Below are positions 11,540 through 23,279 of a stretch of 37,052 nt of DNA, piece after piece. The translations under genes were made by a program, and so were the position numbers. Source of the DNA: Saccoglossus kowalevskii (lineage: Eukaryota > Hemichordata > Enteropneusta > Harrimaniidae); assembly GCF_000003605.2 (NCBI RefSeq), contig NW_003130355.1:104879-141930 (forward strand), given 5' to 3'. How positions within the stretch are numbered: position 1 is the stretch's first letter; the number at the start of each line of letters is the position of its first letter. Below the pieces are notes generated by a model. The model worked only from the letters and a program-made list of their open reading frames with translations, did no database searches and was not told the origin of the DNA.

Positions 11540-12543
11540 CCTGTAACAATAGCCAGATACATTTCAGCTAATATTATATACGATGTTCAAACGTCATAAA
11601 AGATATTCTTGAGCTTGAGGAGATTCAACTGTTATATAACTTGCTTCAAAGATGATATAGGAACTAAATGTTAAATCATTCTTAAAGTTCAATATATATG
11701 TAAATCTGCATCAGATATTATATGTAAGATGATATAAAATAATTACGGTTCTAGTCGTATTGTTTGAAATGATTGAGTAGCGAATGTATATTCATATATG
11801 TACGTTATAGTGAATGTAATTAGGATAAACAGGTTAAACCTTGATCGTTACATCGCCAACATGATACTAACTGCCTGTATCATTCTTTAAAAATAGCGCT
11901 GCGTTCGAGAACGACTTGCACACGTTGTATTAATATGTATTCACATTTTAAAATATCTAAATGATACGGATTTGAATATTGTATTCAGTACAATTTTTAA
12001 ACAGTGTATAAATCAATCAAACTATTGTATCTTAGCTATTAAGTGATATATAACGTATGCCATTATGAAGGTTGAAAGATACTTGCGGGAGCATATTTTA
12101 GATTTTTAAACTAATTGTAGAACTACTAATATATATGTATATATGAATTATTTCGTTTTACATATCGCAAACCTGTTAGAAAATAGAATATAACATTTTT
12201 GAAATAGTCTTTGGAGTTTTTGTTCATCAATTTGAAAGCGTACATTCAGGTTTACAATTGTTAATGTAATAAATTAACAAATATCCACACACACAAAAAT
12301 TGCAACCTGTCAGAAATTATTTCTGAGATAACAATCTAGAACCGGTGTCACATGACAGTTACGTATTGCAGTCTAAATAAAATGTTAAAATACAGACATA
12401 TAAAATTGTCGTTAATTGGGTTATTTTTAATCATGTATCCTGAGTGAAATCAATCAGCCATAATAAACAAACGACGTTGCTTGAATCGTAATAAATACAA
12501 ATCGACAGTTCAGGAAATATTAGCGATGTGGTTTATGTCACTA

Positions 12544-13008
12544 CTAGTTCCGTTCGACGGGCGAGCTTTTTTCAAACAACTCTAATAGTATGTTTTTAAT
12601 TTTTTGGGTGAGTTCTTCTTCGGGGAATTTTACATCGTCTGTCTCACTTAAACCTGTATACTTGACGCTGTCGTTATCCTCGCTGTGTATCCGTGGTTCC
12701 AGGGCTTTATTTGCTGATGAAAGCTGTGGTGAAGACCTACGAGACATCCGTAACCGAAGGCACGAAAGAAACACACACTGGGTACTGCAGCATCCACATG
12801 GACCGTTGCAAGGCTTGGCAAACCTTTCGATGTACGTTGTTGGTGAACTCTCACTACGTTTGCTGGCGAGAGAGGTACCTGCTCGTGATCTTAGCCAAAC
12901 GTTGTCGTCATCGCCGCGATGGTTGTTGTTGTTCATAGGATATGCTGATATGTAACAACTGCCTACTAGCAGCAGTATCATCCCCATGTACATGGCACAC
13001 ATTGCTAT
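12544..13008 (-). CDS. Secreted cysteine-rich peptide precursor (candidate prohormone-like gene), coding exon
   Basis: The exon starts after an acceptor (TGTCTATTTCAG, ending at 13009). The first ATG is at 13002, with G at -3, and the stop is TAG at 12544-12546, giving 152 residues. Residues 1-20 look like a signal peptide (hydrophobic MILLLVG core, cleavage plausible after ISA at 20). A Lys-Arg at 48-49 and Ser-Arg-Arg at 87-89 bracket a segment of about 40 residues with six cysteines at 65, 69, 71, 72, 76 and 81 (C-x3-C-x-CC-x3-C-x4-C). The tail is acidic and ends in an amphipathic helix (about 129-145). This layout is typical of neuropeptide or peptide-hormone precursors. The cysteine order C-C-CC-C-C recalls inhibitor-knot peptides, but the first loops are unusually short. 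I recognise no specific family, and a small secreted effector is equally possible. Starting at the in-frame ATG at 13041 would read through the acceptor and is less likely. No canonical poly(A) signal was seen close downstream. Confidence 0.6.
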   Translation of the reverse strand: MAMCAMYMGMILLLVGSCYISAYPMNNNNHRGDDDNVWLRSRAGTSLASKRSESSPTTYIERFAKPCNGPCGCCSTQCVFLSCLRLRMSRRSSPQLSSANKALEPRIHSEDNDSVKYTGLSETDDVKFPEEELTQKIKNILLELFEKSSPVERN

Positions 13009-13028
13009 CTGAAATAGACATAACAAAA
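13009..13028 (-). other. Splice acceptor before the cysteine-rich exon
   Basis: On the minus strand a T-rich tract ends in TATTTCAG at 13009, immediately followed by ATAGCAATG. The in-frame codons upstream of the CAG encode only a T-rich hydrophobic run, as expected for intronic polypyrimidine read as protein. An upstream exon to the right is implied. Confidence 0.55.
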
Positions 13029-13029
13029 T

Positions 13030-14554
13030 TATGAATGTCATATCTAATCTTGCAAATATTTAAGCCTTGTTTACGTATCTAACTCCTTCACAGTCTATAG
13101 TTTGTAATTCTGAAACTGTAAAAGAAATGTAATAATGTAGGAAACATAATCTGGTGTGTAGTAATTAAAACACGTGTATTTTTTTTTTAATTTCGGGGAC
13201 TACCTGTACCTTCTACAATATGTTAATGAGAGGGGTATTGCGGTGATACTACAAGGCACGTACGGGTAATAAATTTTATAATTGTGTAATCTGTGAGACA
13301 GATGAAAAGGGTACATGGTGTGTAATTGGGGAAACTTTCTTGTCTCTTGCCATTGGAAATAGAATCCTTCTAACAAAAAAAATACTCATGTAAACATACA
13401 TATTGTATGAAAAATGCAATGCCCGGGGTAAAATGAACCACACAACGACACAAACAAATGAAATAATAATGAAGATAGGCAGGTAGTCAAGATTGGATTT
13501 ATCGTGTAATGTGAAAGAATATACAATGCTCTAGTGCATTATGGATGAATTGTTGGCCATACGAACCATTTCACTCTTATGTCGAAGATGTAGATTACAG
13601 TTAGAATCAACTACGAAAAATGATATCGATTATTGCCTATCCGGTGATCAAAGTTAACAATGATCGTGACATGTTGAAAAAATACGGAATCGTTATCTCT
13701 AATTGAAATAATGCATAAAATTTGTTTTTATCACATTAAAATTCATACAAACTAGATTGTAATGATGGACGACACAGAGGAAGAAAGAAGATAAACGCCA
13801 GCGGTGGTCCAAGTACTATTACTTATGCAACATATGTACAGTGTATTTTTTGTAAGGCAATATAGGAAGCATTGCAATTAATACACTGCACGTGGAACAC
13901 AACAGTGATGTTACAGTACACACATGGGATTACACTCTCCGGACTTTGAAGCGCCAGTCCAATTATTCTTCAATTAAAATGTTGCCGTCTTATTGACACG
14001 TCAGTACATGTCTGTGGATGCCTCACATACGATATGTGTCTTGATTCAACACCATTGTCTCAAAGTATATACATGTCCCTTTGGGCGGGATTTGTAAATA
14101 TTCGAGCTAGTAAGAACAACTCGATTTGATACAAAAGTTCCAAATATGAACATTATAGAGCAAACTGTTATTACTAATATTTTGGCGTATATATAAACCC
14201 TATGTATACGGACGTACACGTCGTGTCAGCTATAGTTACTACTCACCGTTTTTTTCTTAACTATTGACGTATGATGTTCTTTTTTCAAATCGGCGATGTA
14301 TACATGTATATATATCTAATATGCTACCAGATGTAAGTGTATCCCCACACACACAAAGCGTATAGCTTGATGATGTTAGAAGATTGTATTTATATTAAAC
14401 TGTGAGTCGGGGTTTAATATCCTGTTTATGAGTGGGAGTTTCTGTCAGCAACATTCCATAATTCGCCCGTGACGTCAGCGCTTCATATTCCCGAGAGATA
14501 TGCTTAATTGCTTGTTTGTTAGTTACTATATATCATGATTTCATCACAATACGT
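13030..14554. other. Presumed intron or intergenic DNA
   Basis: No supported gene. A perfect TGACGTCA lies at 14470-14477, 78 bases before the assembly gap. If the minus-strand gene extends to 19.5 kb, this is part of its intron. Confidence 0.45.
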
Positions 14555-15275
14555 NNNNNNNNNNNNNNNNNNNNNNNNNNNNNNNNNNNNNNNNNNNNNN
14601 NNNNNNNNNNNNNNNNNNNNNNNNNNNNNNNNNNNNNNNNNNNNNNNNNNNNNNNNNNNNNNNNNNNNNNNNNNNNNNNNNNNNNNNNNNNNNNNNNNNN
14701 NNNNNNNNNNNNNNNNNNNNNNNNNNNNNNNNNNNNNNNNNNNNNNNNNNNNNNNNNNNNNNNNNNNNNNNNNNNNNNNNNNNNNNNNNNNNNNNNNNNN
14801 NNNNNNNNNNNNNNNNNNNNNNNNNNNNNNNNNNNNNNNNNNNNNNNNNNNNNNNNNNNNNNNNNNNNNNNNNNNNNNNNNNNNNNNNNNNNNNNNNNNN
14901 NNNNNNNNNNNNNNNNNNNNNNNNNNNNNNNNNNNNNNNNNNNNNNNNNNNNNNNNNNNNNNNNNNNNNNNNNNNNNNNNNNNNNNNNNNNNNNNNNNNN
15001 NNNNNNNNNNNNNNNNNNNNNNNNNNNNNNNNNNNNNNNNNNNNNNNNNNNNNNNNNNNNNNNNNNNNNNNNNNNNNNNNNNNNNNNNNNNNNNNNNNNN
15101 NNNNNNNNNNNNNNNNNNNNNNNNNNNNNNNNNNNNNNNNNNNNNNNNNNNNNNNNNNNNNNNNNNNNNNNNNNNNNNNNNNNNNNNNNNNNNNNNNNNN
15201 NNNNNNNNNNNNNNNNNNNNNNNNNNNNNNNNNNNNNNNNNNNNNNNNNNNNNNNNNNNNNNNNNNNNNNNNNNN
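14555..15275. other. Assembly gap (N run, 721 bases)
   Basis: Unbroken N from 14555 to 15275. Open frames spanning it are artefacts. The length may be an estimate rather than a measurement, so distances across it are uncertain. Confidence 1.
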
Positions 15276-18200
15276 TTTTCATTTCTATTGCCAATCTAAC
15301 ATCGTTTTATTGCAAGCCAGTGAATGTTAGCGTTCACGGCTTCTATGCGGGGTTAGCGTTCCACAAAGAACAAAGGCCCGCCAATATATTCAGGGTCCCA
15401 TCAATATAAGTACGGATTCAAGATACATAATTTAGTTTAAGGGCTTGGCCATTAAAGATTCGGGGGATTAAAATTAAAAATATCGGTATGGAGCATATTT
15501 TGTAGAAGAAAAAATAAAATACATACAGATAACAATTTATTCAAGATAAAATCCGTGATAAATGACTACATCGTAGAAACAAATTACCGAATAAATTTGT
15601 AATAGACAAGAAGACGGCAAAAACGGAGACACCATCATATTCATACATTCATTTCACATTTTAAAAAAAGCACGGAAACGAACACAAAAATCGTAAGTTG
15701 TGAGCGTGCGGATCATTTGCATAACTAATTATTCATAAGTTTACCTTGATACAACTACGTCTATATTGTCGGGAAAATCAATATATTCGAATGCATTTGT
15801 AATATTTTCACATTTGCTATACATTGATTACTATTTTTGTTAAGTGCCTTTTAAACAATCAATAAATAATGGAGAATCGACATGGACAGCACACACTTAC
15901 GGGGAGAGGACAAGTCGAGAGGTTATGATGACTAGACTTGGTGCCTAGCGTATGTGGCCTTATAGACATAAACATATTTAGGTCTTCAATTATCTTCAAT
16001 TATATGTGAAAATAGTTGAGTGTTTGTGTCGATATTAAGATGCGCATGAAATATACACGGCCGTACACACGCATGTCAGGATACAACATACTAGTACACA
16101 CACGAAGACATTCAAACCAAAATGCATGTACCTCTAGAAAACATGACACTGGAACACGTCAATCCCGTAATTTATTTCTTGCGAGGTATTACTTTTTACA
16201 CGCTAAGTCGGGGCACTTAACTTATAAAAGAACCAAACTGCATGCTCACCAACCCACCCGCCACCATCCGCCCGCCACCTCGTCTATCTCCGCCTCTCCA
16301 AACACATATTGTCAGTAAAAAGCAGATTTATAACGATTCGACAATTAGCAGTTCATACTACAACAATGCAATCACATACATGCAATTTTTCGATTTAACG
16401 TACGGTAGTGATATTTAGGAATTTTCGCTCACTGTAAAATTCGTTCAATGCAAAGTTAATATCAATATTTGATCATTATGTTATTAATATCAAATGGATT
16501 GTAATTGATATCTGTCGTTGGATCCATACACGCTGCTAATCACATCAACTGTTATATTATTCATGGCTTATACCTTTATCCAACTTATCGATTTTAATAC
16601 GGCTTTGTCCAGTTACACAGAGTCTGCGCACGCGTAATATTCACACTGATCCATTGAGCTGGTTTTCGATCTTTAGCATTAACAATATTTAAGGACATGT
16701 TATTTATTCAGGTATCACGGGAATGTCAATGTGAGCGTTTGTCTTCGAATGGTGCGTTCAGATGATCTTGTCAAGGACAACGGCATAAGATCAATTAGTC
16801 ACGTACTCCTGCGCTGTACTTGAAGAAATAATTATGGTGATTTATGTTTTTTGTCTTGTGTTAAATCTACAATAGGTGGGAATAGTTAAATGAGATGAAA
16901 CCAAAAATGGCTTAATCGGCTCTGAATGCTGTACTGAATAGATAGGCAATTGATTGATTGTACTGGTTTTACCTTAAACATGGAACTCCGATGTAATAAA
17001 TGATGAATTTGCTAAATCTCAAAATATCTTTTAAAGGCATCTATATTTCTATATATTTATATAATATCACCGATTTTTTTTTCATTTGGGGACTATAACA
17101 CTATAACCCAGTGCGGAGTCGAATCAACATACAGACGTATTTTCGCATCTTGTGGTCCATTTACCCATGACGTATGAATTAAACTTACGCTCGAAGAAAC
17201 TTATACGACATCAGAAGTCATGCACGTTCTCCTTCAACGAATCGTGATTGATGTGAGTTAACCGAATGCGGCATCGAGTGAGTGATTGTATAATCGTGAC
17301 TCATCTTAGCCTTACTGGTGTTTATGTTAGCCTCATTGGGTTAATAAATGGAATTGTACATTCGACGTAAAGTACAACAATCACGAATACCTCTCCACAA
17401 TCATCGCTTATAGTTATTTTCTTTTTTTTTCAATTAACTAAAAATTAAATTTGTCTAGAAAAAAATTTATAATTGTGTGACCTGTTTTCAAAAAATGTTT
17501 CAACGATATTGCAAGATTATTTTCAATACTACGTTATAATTTTTACTGTGGGTGGGTATATGCCCCAGGGATTCCCATTCTTGATACGTTATTTGTTTAT
17601 TTGGCGCGTTGTGTGTGTTTTCAATATAATCGATTCGACTTGTTCATTGGAAAAGTAATTAACCCTGCAATTCTCAACAGAGTACAATTTGATCGGCATG
17701 TTCGAATTAGTTCGTACTAGATTGTATTTAGCTGTAATATTATTTCCATCTCGATATGATCTTGATATCAACAGCTATTAATATACCTTGTATATTAAAT
17801 TAATGCTCATGACGTCATAAAGCAATGTTGTTTGCTTAACAAAAGTCGTTAAATAACCCAGGATTGACAAAGATATGATAGTTTACATGGTTTGAAACTT
17901 TGCGTGAAGATGTTAATACTAAGTTAAATTATTTAAATGTACATACATACAAACGCTTTTTTTGTAAATATTTCTTACAAGTCTTCATAGAAACGTGCTT
18001 GGATGCAGATATATATCATGCTTAACATTGTAATGATTTATATCTAATTTTCCATACTATTTTATTGATAAAAAGTTCATGGCTAATATAATTCATAATA
18101 TAATACGGTGATTTACGATAATCTTCTGACAAAGTTCTCCGCGTATTACATCGCTAATCCGGGATGACCCGTCTTTCTTTTATTTATTTACGAAATTAAT

Positions 18201-19496
18201 CCTAATATACTTATATCTCTTTTCCAAATCATGAATTGAATATCGATGTCACGAATTTATTCGGAAGAATATTTGAGACACGGCTGTGTTTCTCCTCAGC
18301 TTGTCAGCCGGTTGGAAACATCCTGATGATAGATTGTCATTGATTTCTACGGTGTTATATTATACAAAGATAAAAGGTCAGAGATCCGCGCAATTAATCA
18401 ACAAGATATTATCGTAATTAACATGGTATAGTATTCACGTCCATATCGGACAAACCTGAAGCGATGGTCTCAACGAATCTCACCTTTACATCCTAGCAAC
18501 GAGGCGATATTTACCTAATACAAACAAATAAAGTACACTTTGTTGTGCAGTAAAACTAAACAGAATCTAGGAACGTACTCATGTCGGAATACCAAATTAC
18601 AGCGTGTCGTTGTCACATTTGGGTATCCGTTGTGGTTTAATACAGTATAAGTCAGGTATTGTTGTCTAGTGTACCCTCCCAAAATAGAAAGAACTCTTCA
18701 CGCAACGCCGGTTACCGTTTAATATTTACCATCGATCGATACGATGTGATGTGTGAATATCGTGTTTTTATCAATGCAAAACTTGATATTACGACATAGT
18801 CGCGACGTGTATCTGTAAATCTAAACGAGGTAAAATAATTCTGATAACTATCCCACAAGGTTCATTTAATTTAAACATTAAAATGCTATATGCAAACTTT
18901 CACTTCTTATATCATATTTATTTACATAAATCAATCTTATTTTGCAATACGTCTGAAGAGTTGCAATATCTAAAGACTACATGACTACTACAAACCGAGT
19001 AAAGGGAGCCGTTAAACAATGACATATATATGTGTCGTTTCATCGCAGATGTGCTTTGTCGTGCTCTGGACCTTGCTGTATTCATACATTCATATCGCGA
19101 TTAATGGGGTTCTCTGCGAACACGTGACAGGTATTACCATATTCATGTCACGACTCCGTTCTTGAGTGACAAATGACAAACAGACTGCAAGTGACTTGAC
19201 AGCAACAAGTAGACGCCAGCGAAGACGAAAGTATAAAGCATTGCGTAACATTGACAAGTGATTGTCATTACATTCTGGGAGAAGAATACTAGCTAAACTT
19301 TAAAGAAAATGAAAAATACAAATTATCCCACTATGCTTCAAAATCGACAACACTGTATATTATGAAATAATAAATAAAGCACTGAGTGTGAAAAGGCAAG
19401 ACTTACTGCTATATGATTTAATTAAGATGAAATTGTTTGACAGCAGAACGAACAACTTGAAAAAACGCTTAAAAATATAAGACACAGATCACTCAC
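15276..19496. other. Gene-poor stretch, possible long intron
   Basis: Only short chance frames were seen (for example 16016-16318 and 17473-17658 on the plus strand). A perfect TGACGTCA is at 17810-17817. No RNA gene or mobile-element protein is recognisable. It would be intronic if the donor at 19496 joins the acceptor at 13009. Confidence 0.45.
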
Positions 19497-19620
19497 CTAG
19501 CTTGCTGGAAAGCGGTTATATCAAATCTAGGCACTTCTGAAAGCGAACTTGTTTAAAGAGAGAAATGCAGCAAGAACAAAGTCGGGAACGTCTTAACAGG
19601 TCGTCAGTCACGCATGAACA
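19497..19620 (-). other. Candidate 5' non-coding exon ending in a strong splice donor
   Basis: On the minus strand the sequence CTAG|GTGAGTGATC gives a near-consensus donor, with the last exon base at 19497. The about 120 bases upstream hold only one ATG (about 19617, three codons then TGA), as expected of a 5' untranslated exon. The surrounding DNA is richer in CpG than the flanks. The only good minus-strand acceptor followed by a coding start that I found is at 13009, so this may be the first exon of the cysteine-rich precursor gene, with an intron of about 6.5 kb. The right boundary is a guess. Confidence 0.3.
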
Positions 19621-20450
19621 GAGAACGAGTAGTTTACAACGCGGGATATAGATCACAATATGAGACTTGCACTGCCGGGAGGCGTTCGGAAACCTTATTA
19701 CAGTGACACATACGTGATGAAATAATAATACCAGTCCCCGGTGAGTGAGAGTGACAAATATAACAATCTGCAACAAATCTCCGGAGACGCCCTTCTGTCT
19801 GAACCAATCCCAAAACGCGTTTATCAACCGCCAATTTGTTTAACCAGTGAAAATGCTTTATTGCTGCTTCCAAACACGTCTGGACGGCCACTATTATCAT
19901 GTGATCCCGACATTAAATCCGTCGATTGGCAGCTGCTTTATTTTTTACAGATGTGCCCTATTCCCGGTTACGCATGTCAGTATCAACTTACTAGAAGTCT
20001 GCTTATAACTGTTTTCGACTTCGCTGATTACTTCCTGAGTTACGTCACCATATCTGACTTCTCTTCCTTCTATTTGTTCATAGAGACATTGTATTGAGAC
20101 GTTAATAACGCTGTTGAAATTGAATCGGATTATCTCTCCCTTCCCCCAATATCAGTATTAGCTTATGTTGTGTTGTGGTGATTCCTACGTATATGATGTG
20201 TTATCGTTTACGTCTTATTGCCTAAAAAACCAAACCTTAGTTACTCAATACTCAAAACCCGAGCAGACTAAATGCGCGTCCATTCAATGTCGTTCACATT
20301 CCAGCGAGTGCGAGTCGTTTACATATTGTCCGTGCTTGTTGAAGTTTGATTTAATAAATCTCAACGGTGCATGGTCGAATTTCGCTTAAACAAACGTGTT
20401 TCACACGCGTTGTGTACGTCGCTACGTAACGATGCGACGACAGTGTCGTT
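19500..20450. promoter_or_regulatory. CpG-richer, promoter-like region
   Basis: CpG is visibly more frequent here than in the rest of the window, up to a dense cluster at about 20405-20450 containing several ACGT and GCGACG cores. Long overlapping frames on both strands (19741-20097 plus, 19516-19900 minus) are explained by fewer stop codons in this composition; none has a good ATG or a recognisable domain. Donor-like GTGAGTGA sequences face outward at 19496 (minus) and 19741 (plus), which would suit a bidirectional promoter. Confidence 0.3.
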
Positions 20451-22890
20451 TTAATCAACAGACATAGACATAGACACATTTAAATTTACATAATGGTTGA
20501 GTGTAATTTGAACAAGTGCATTGCATAATGGTACCGAAACTAAGACAGCAATTTGGACGAAAACAAATAATTTAATGTATTAATATTAATGTTCGAAACT
20601 CCATGAAATTGTGCTTTATAATGAACTAAAATAACACACGCAACGGCATTCGGTAGAAACACCACTAATGAGTATGCGCTGTGATGTGCATTGAACATGC
20701 CAAAACAACCAGTGCGCATGCGGGGTAAGGCATTTTATTGTTTTATAAAACAAACCTTCTGAATTGTGTGCTACAAACAATCTTAACATCTTTGACATTG
20801 TCTTCAGTTTATTTCATTTTTACCGCAACTAATAATTAGCTATCACCGATTAAAAAATAGTCACATGTGTTTTTCTTAATTAACGATACATAAAATAAAC
20901 CTTATATTCACCGCGTAATATTCAATGCACAATCCTATTCGAAGAACTGATTTCAGAGAGCATTATCTTAGGGTAACAATGACAAATATGAAATGAGCGG
21001 ACAACGAGAAAATATCAATCTCGCGTAGTAAGTGTATGATCGAAGTCTCTAATATTTCGGAAAACGAATATGATTGTCACAGTGACATGCTTACTTACGG
21101 ATGCAGAATTCCCTAATAGCAATTAAACTGTTGCTCATTTGTCTCCTGTCGCTACAATAATATTTTCATGCGCTTTTTGTTAATTTATTCCAGTTAAAAA
21201 TACATTTCTCACTTATATATGAGTTAAAATGTGTGTTTCTAGCGCAGTGATAAATTGATCACTTTATCCGGTAATGTCGTTTGTATAATTTATTTTTCAG
21301 GAAGTTTATTTCCCCCACGTTTAGCTAACTAACTAACCAGTCATGTATGACTGGGGGTGTCATGGTATATTCCAGTAAAATAGTATGACTACACAATTAA
21401 TTTAAATGGGCGGTGCTCGTCGCGCACGCGTCATGTTCGATATGAGACTCATATCGACCTACACAATGCGTGTAAAATACATTATTTATTTGCATGAAAT
21501 TCAAACACGTACTGCTCTACGAACACTGCCCTTCAATTTGTCATCATTGCAGAACCTTAGGTTTCATTATTACCATAAGTGTAATTATCCATTTTATCCG
21601 CGAGATTATCGTGCTCTTCACCATTTTCACCATTTTTACTTTAATCCTTCTACGGGTTAACTTTGTGTTAACTTCTTTTATTCAACAATAATTTTAGCAT
21701 TTATGCAATGATTTTACGCAAACTTTTTTTTAGTGAAATGTGTTGTTAATTGTAATTTAATATTTAATGTAACGATAAATTCATTTTTTTTTATTTTTGT
21801 ACAAAGTATGTATGTATATTCTGTCCCATTGCCTTGTAATGTTGAATAAACCAAAGTGCTTCTAATTGGCCACAGATTCATAAATACGTATTCTCCGTCG
21901 GATATATCATTTACATTGAATCATAGAAAGGATTCAAATAGTCGTGTTATTTAATAGCCACTTAAAAACGAATGTTATTGCACACAACAATGAAACATTT
22001 CGGTTAATGACGACAAATGTGGCATTGACAGTGGTAGTTCAGATAATTGGTGTAACAGCAGGAAGTCGCGAGTTACGAGCAGATTATCGTATGCCGACGG
22101 TCGTATGCTGATTATCAAGGCTATGGGATATCAAGTGAAACGTTTGTACGACAGTAGCTTCACCAGTTACACGACATATACACAAGCGTGAGAGTGTGTG
22201 TGTCTGACTAAGTCCCGCTGGTCAAACTCCCTGGTTTCACACGGTACTTTGGCGAATATTTCCATTTAATTGTTGGTTTAAATTGATTTAACGAACAACT
22301 ATTATAAATCCATTAGGACTGTTTTTAATTGTGTAAGTGGCATATGTTCAATGTACTAGTATTATACCAAGAAGATAAATCGATAAAAATACAAATATAT
22401 TCTATAATTCGCTACACTTATTTGCATACCACATTATATTGTCTAGTGAATATTCATCATCGAACACGCAATATCATATAGCTCAATAGACAACAACTGA
22501 CACCGAGCTCCATGTAGTTCAATGAGTAGTGTGTCTGCCAAACCAACCACTGTTTTTGTGTTTGTTTTCTTAGCACAGTAAAACTTGGTTCGTGTTACTT
22601 CCTTGGCGATGTCACGTATTCTGTATAAATGTCCTCGCACAATTTATGAGAATCAGAATATTTGATATGAGAGAAAGACTACGACATGGCAGTGCATAAG
22701 ACCTGCAAGAGAGCATTCTGATTGGTCGAGAAGAACGAGATGAGGTTCAAAATACTGCTATGCCTTTTATCTTTCGTAGTCAACACTTTTCTCCATAATC
22801 AGTGAATTTCTATATTGAAAACTGTCCGCATATATTGGTTTATCAGGTAGTTACAGATCAATTTTGTTCTCTCATGATGTACGTTAGTGC
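20451..22890. other. Gene-poor stretch
   Basis: Only short chance frames (about 20616-20798 and 22443-22640 minus, 21406-21691 plus). No RNA gene or repeat with a clear structure was identified. Confidence 0.5.
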
Positions 22891-23090
22891 AATCTGATTG
22901 AAATAAGACCCTGGTTGGCGTAATTTGTTTATATATAATTACTATAATTATTATTTCGTTAATTATTTTTTGACGTTATAACTATTTTGCTGCAAGAAGT
23001 GGCTTTTACGAACAAAACCATTCTTGGTTAATAATTATACTAATAATATATAAAAGATTAAGCCAACCAGGATCTTATTTCAATCAGATT
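22891..23090. mobile_element. 200-bp foldback MITE-like element
   Basis: The terminal 29 bases, starting AATCTGATTGAAATAAGA on the left, recur as the inverted complement at 23062-23090 with a single mismatch. The similarity continues inward with one gap and a few mismatches to about 22953 and 23029, giving arms of roughly 63 bases around a loop of about 75 bases. There is no coding capacity. The structure is that of a non-autonomous inverted-repeat transposon or foldback element. I could not identify a clear target-site duplication, so the exact ends and superfamily are open. A transcript would fold into a long hairpin. Confidence 0.75.
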
Positions 23091-23219
23091 TATGGAAATG
23101 CAACTTAATACTCATTGTTAAAACAAAAAGCGATATTAGAATTATTTTATTTTCCGATTAGCCAAATTGTGTAGTGAACACTCTACTGACTTGGCTAAGC
23201 TGGTGATTGGTGGGAAATG

Positions 23220-23279
23220 CAACAAGTGTCCCGTGATTATACATGCATGTATCACGTGTGTCGTGTACATCCGGGTATT
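23220..23279 (+). repeat. Dispersed 60-bp repeat, copy 1
   Basis: This shares CAACAAGT, then CGTGATTATA, then CGTGTACATCCGGGTATT with 35891-35950. All three blocks have identical spacing and overall identity is about 78 percent without gaps. The last 18 bases are identical. Confidence 0.6.

Noticed and set aside
12590-12955. Plus-strand 121- and 81-codon frames over the cysteine-rich exon
   Set aside because: They are antisense shadows of the minus-strand exon, without splice signals or domain resemblance.
14516-15409. Long frames across the N run
   Set aside because: These are artefacts of undefined bases.
19741-20097. Plus-strand 118-codon frame
   Set aside because: It starts at GTG inside a likely splice donor and has no early ATG. 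Overlapping long frames on the other strand point to a composition effect.
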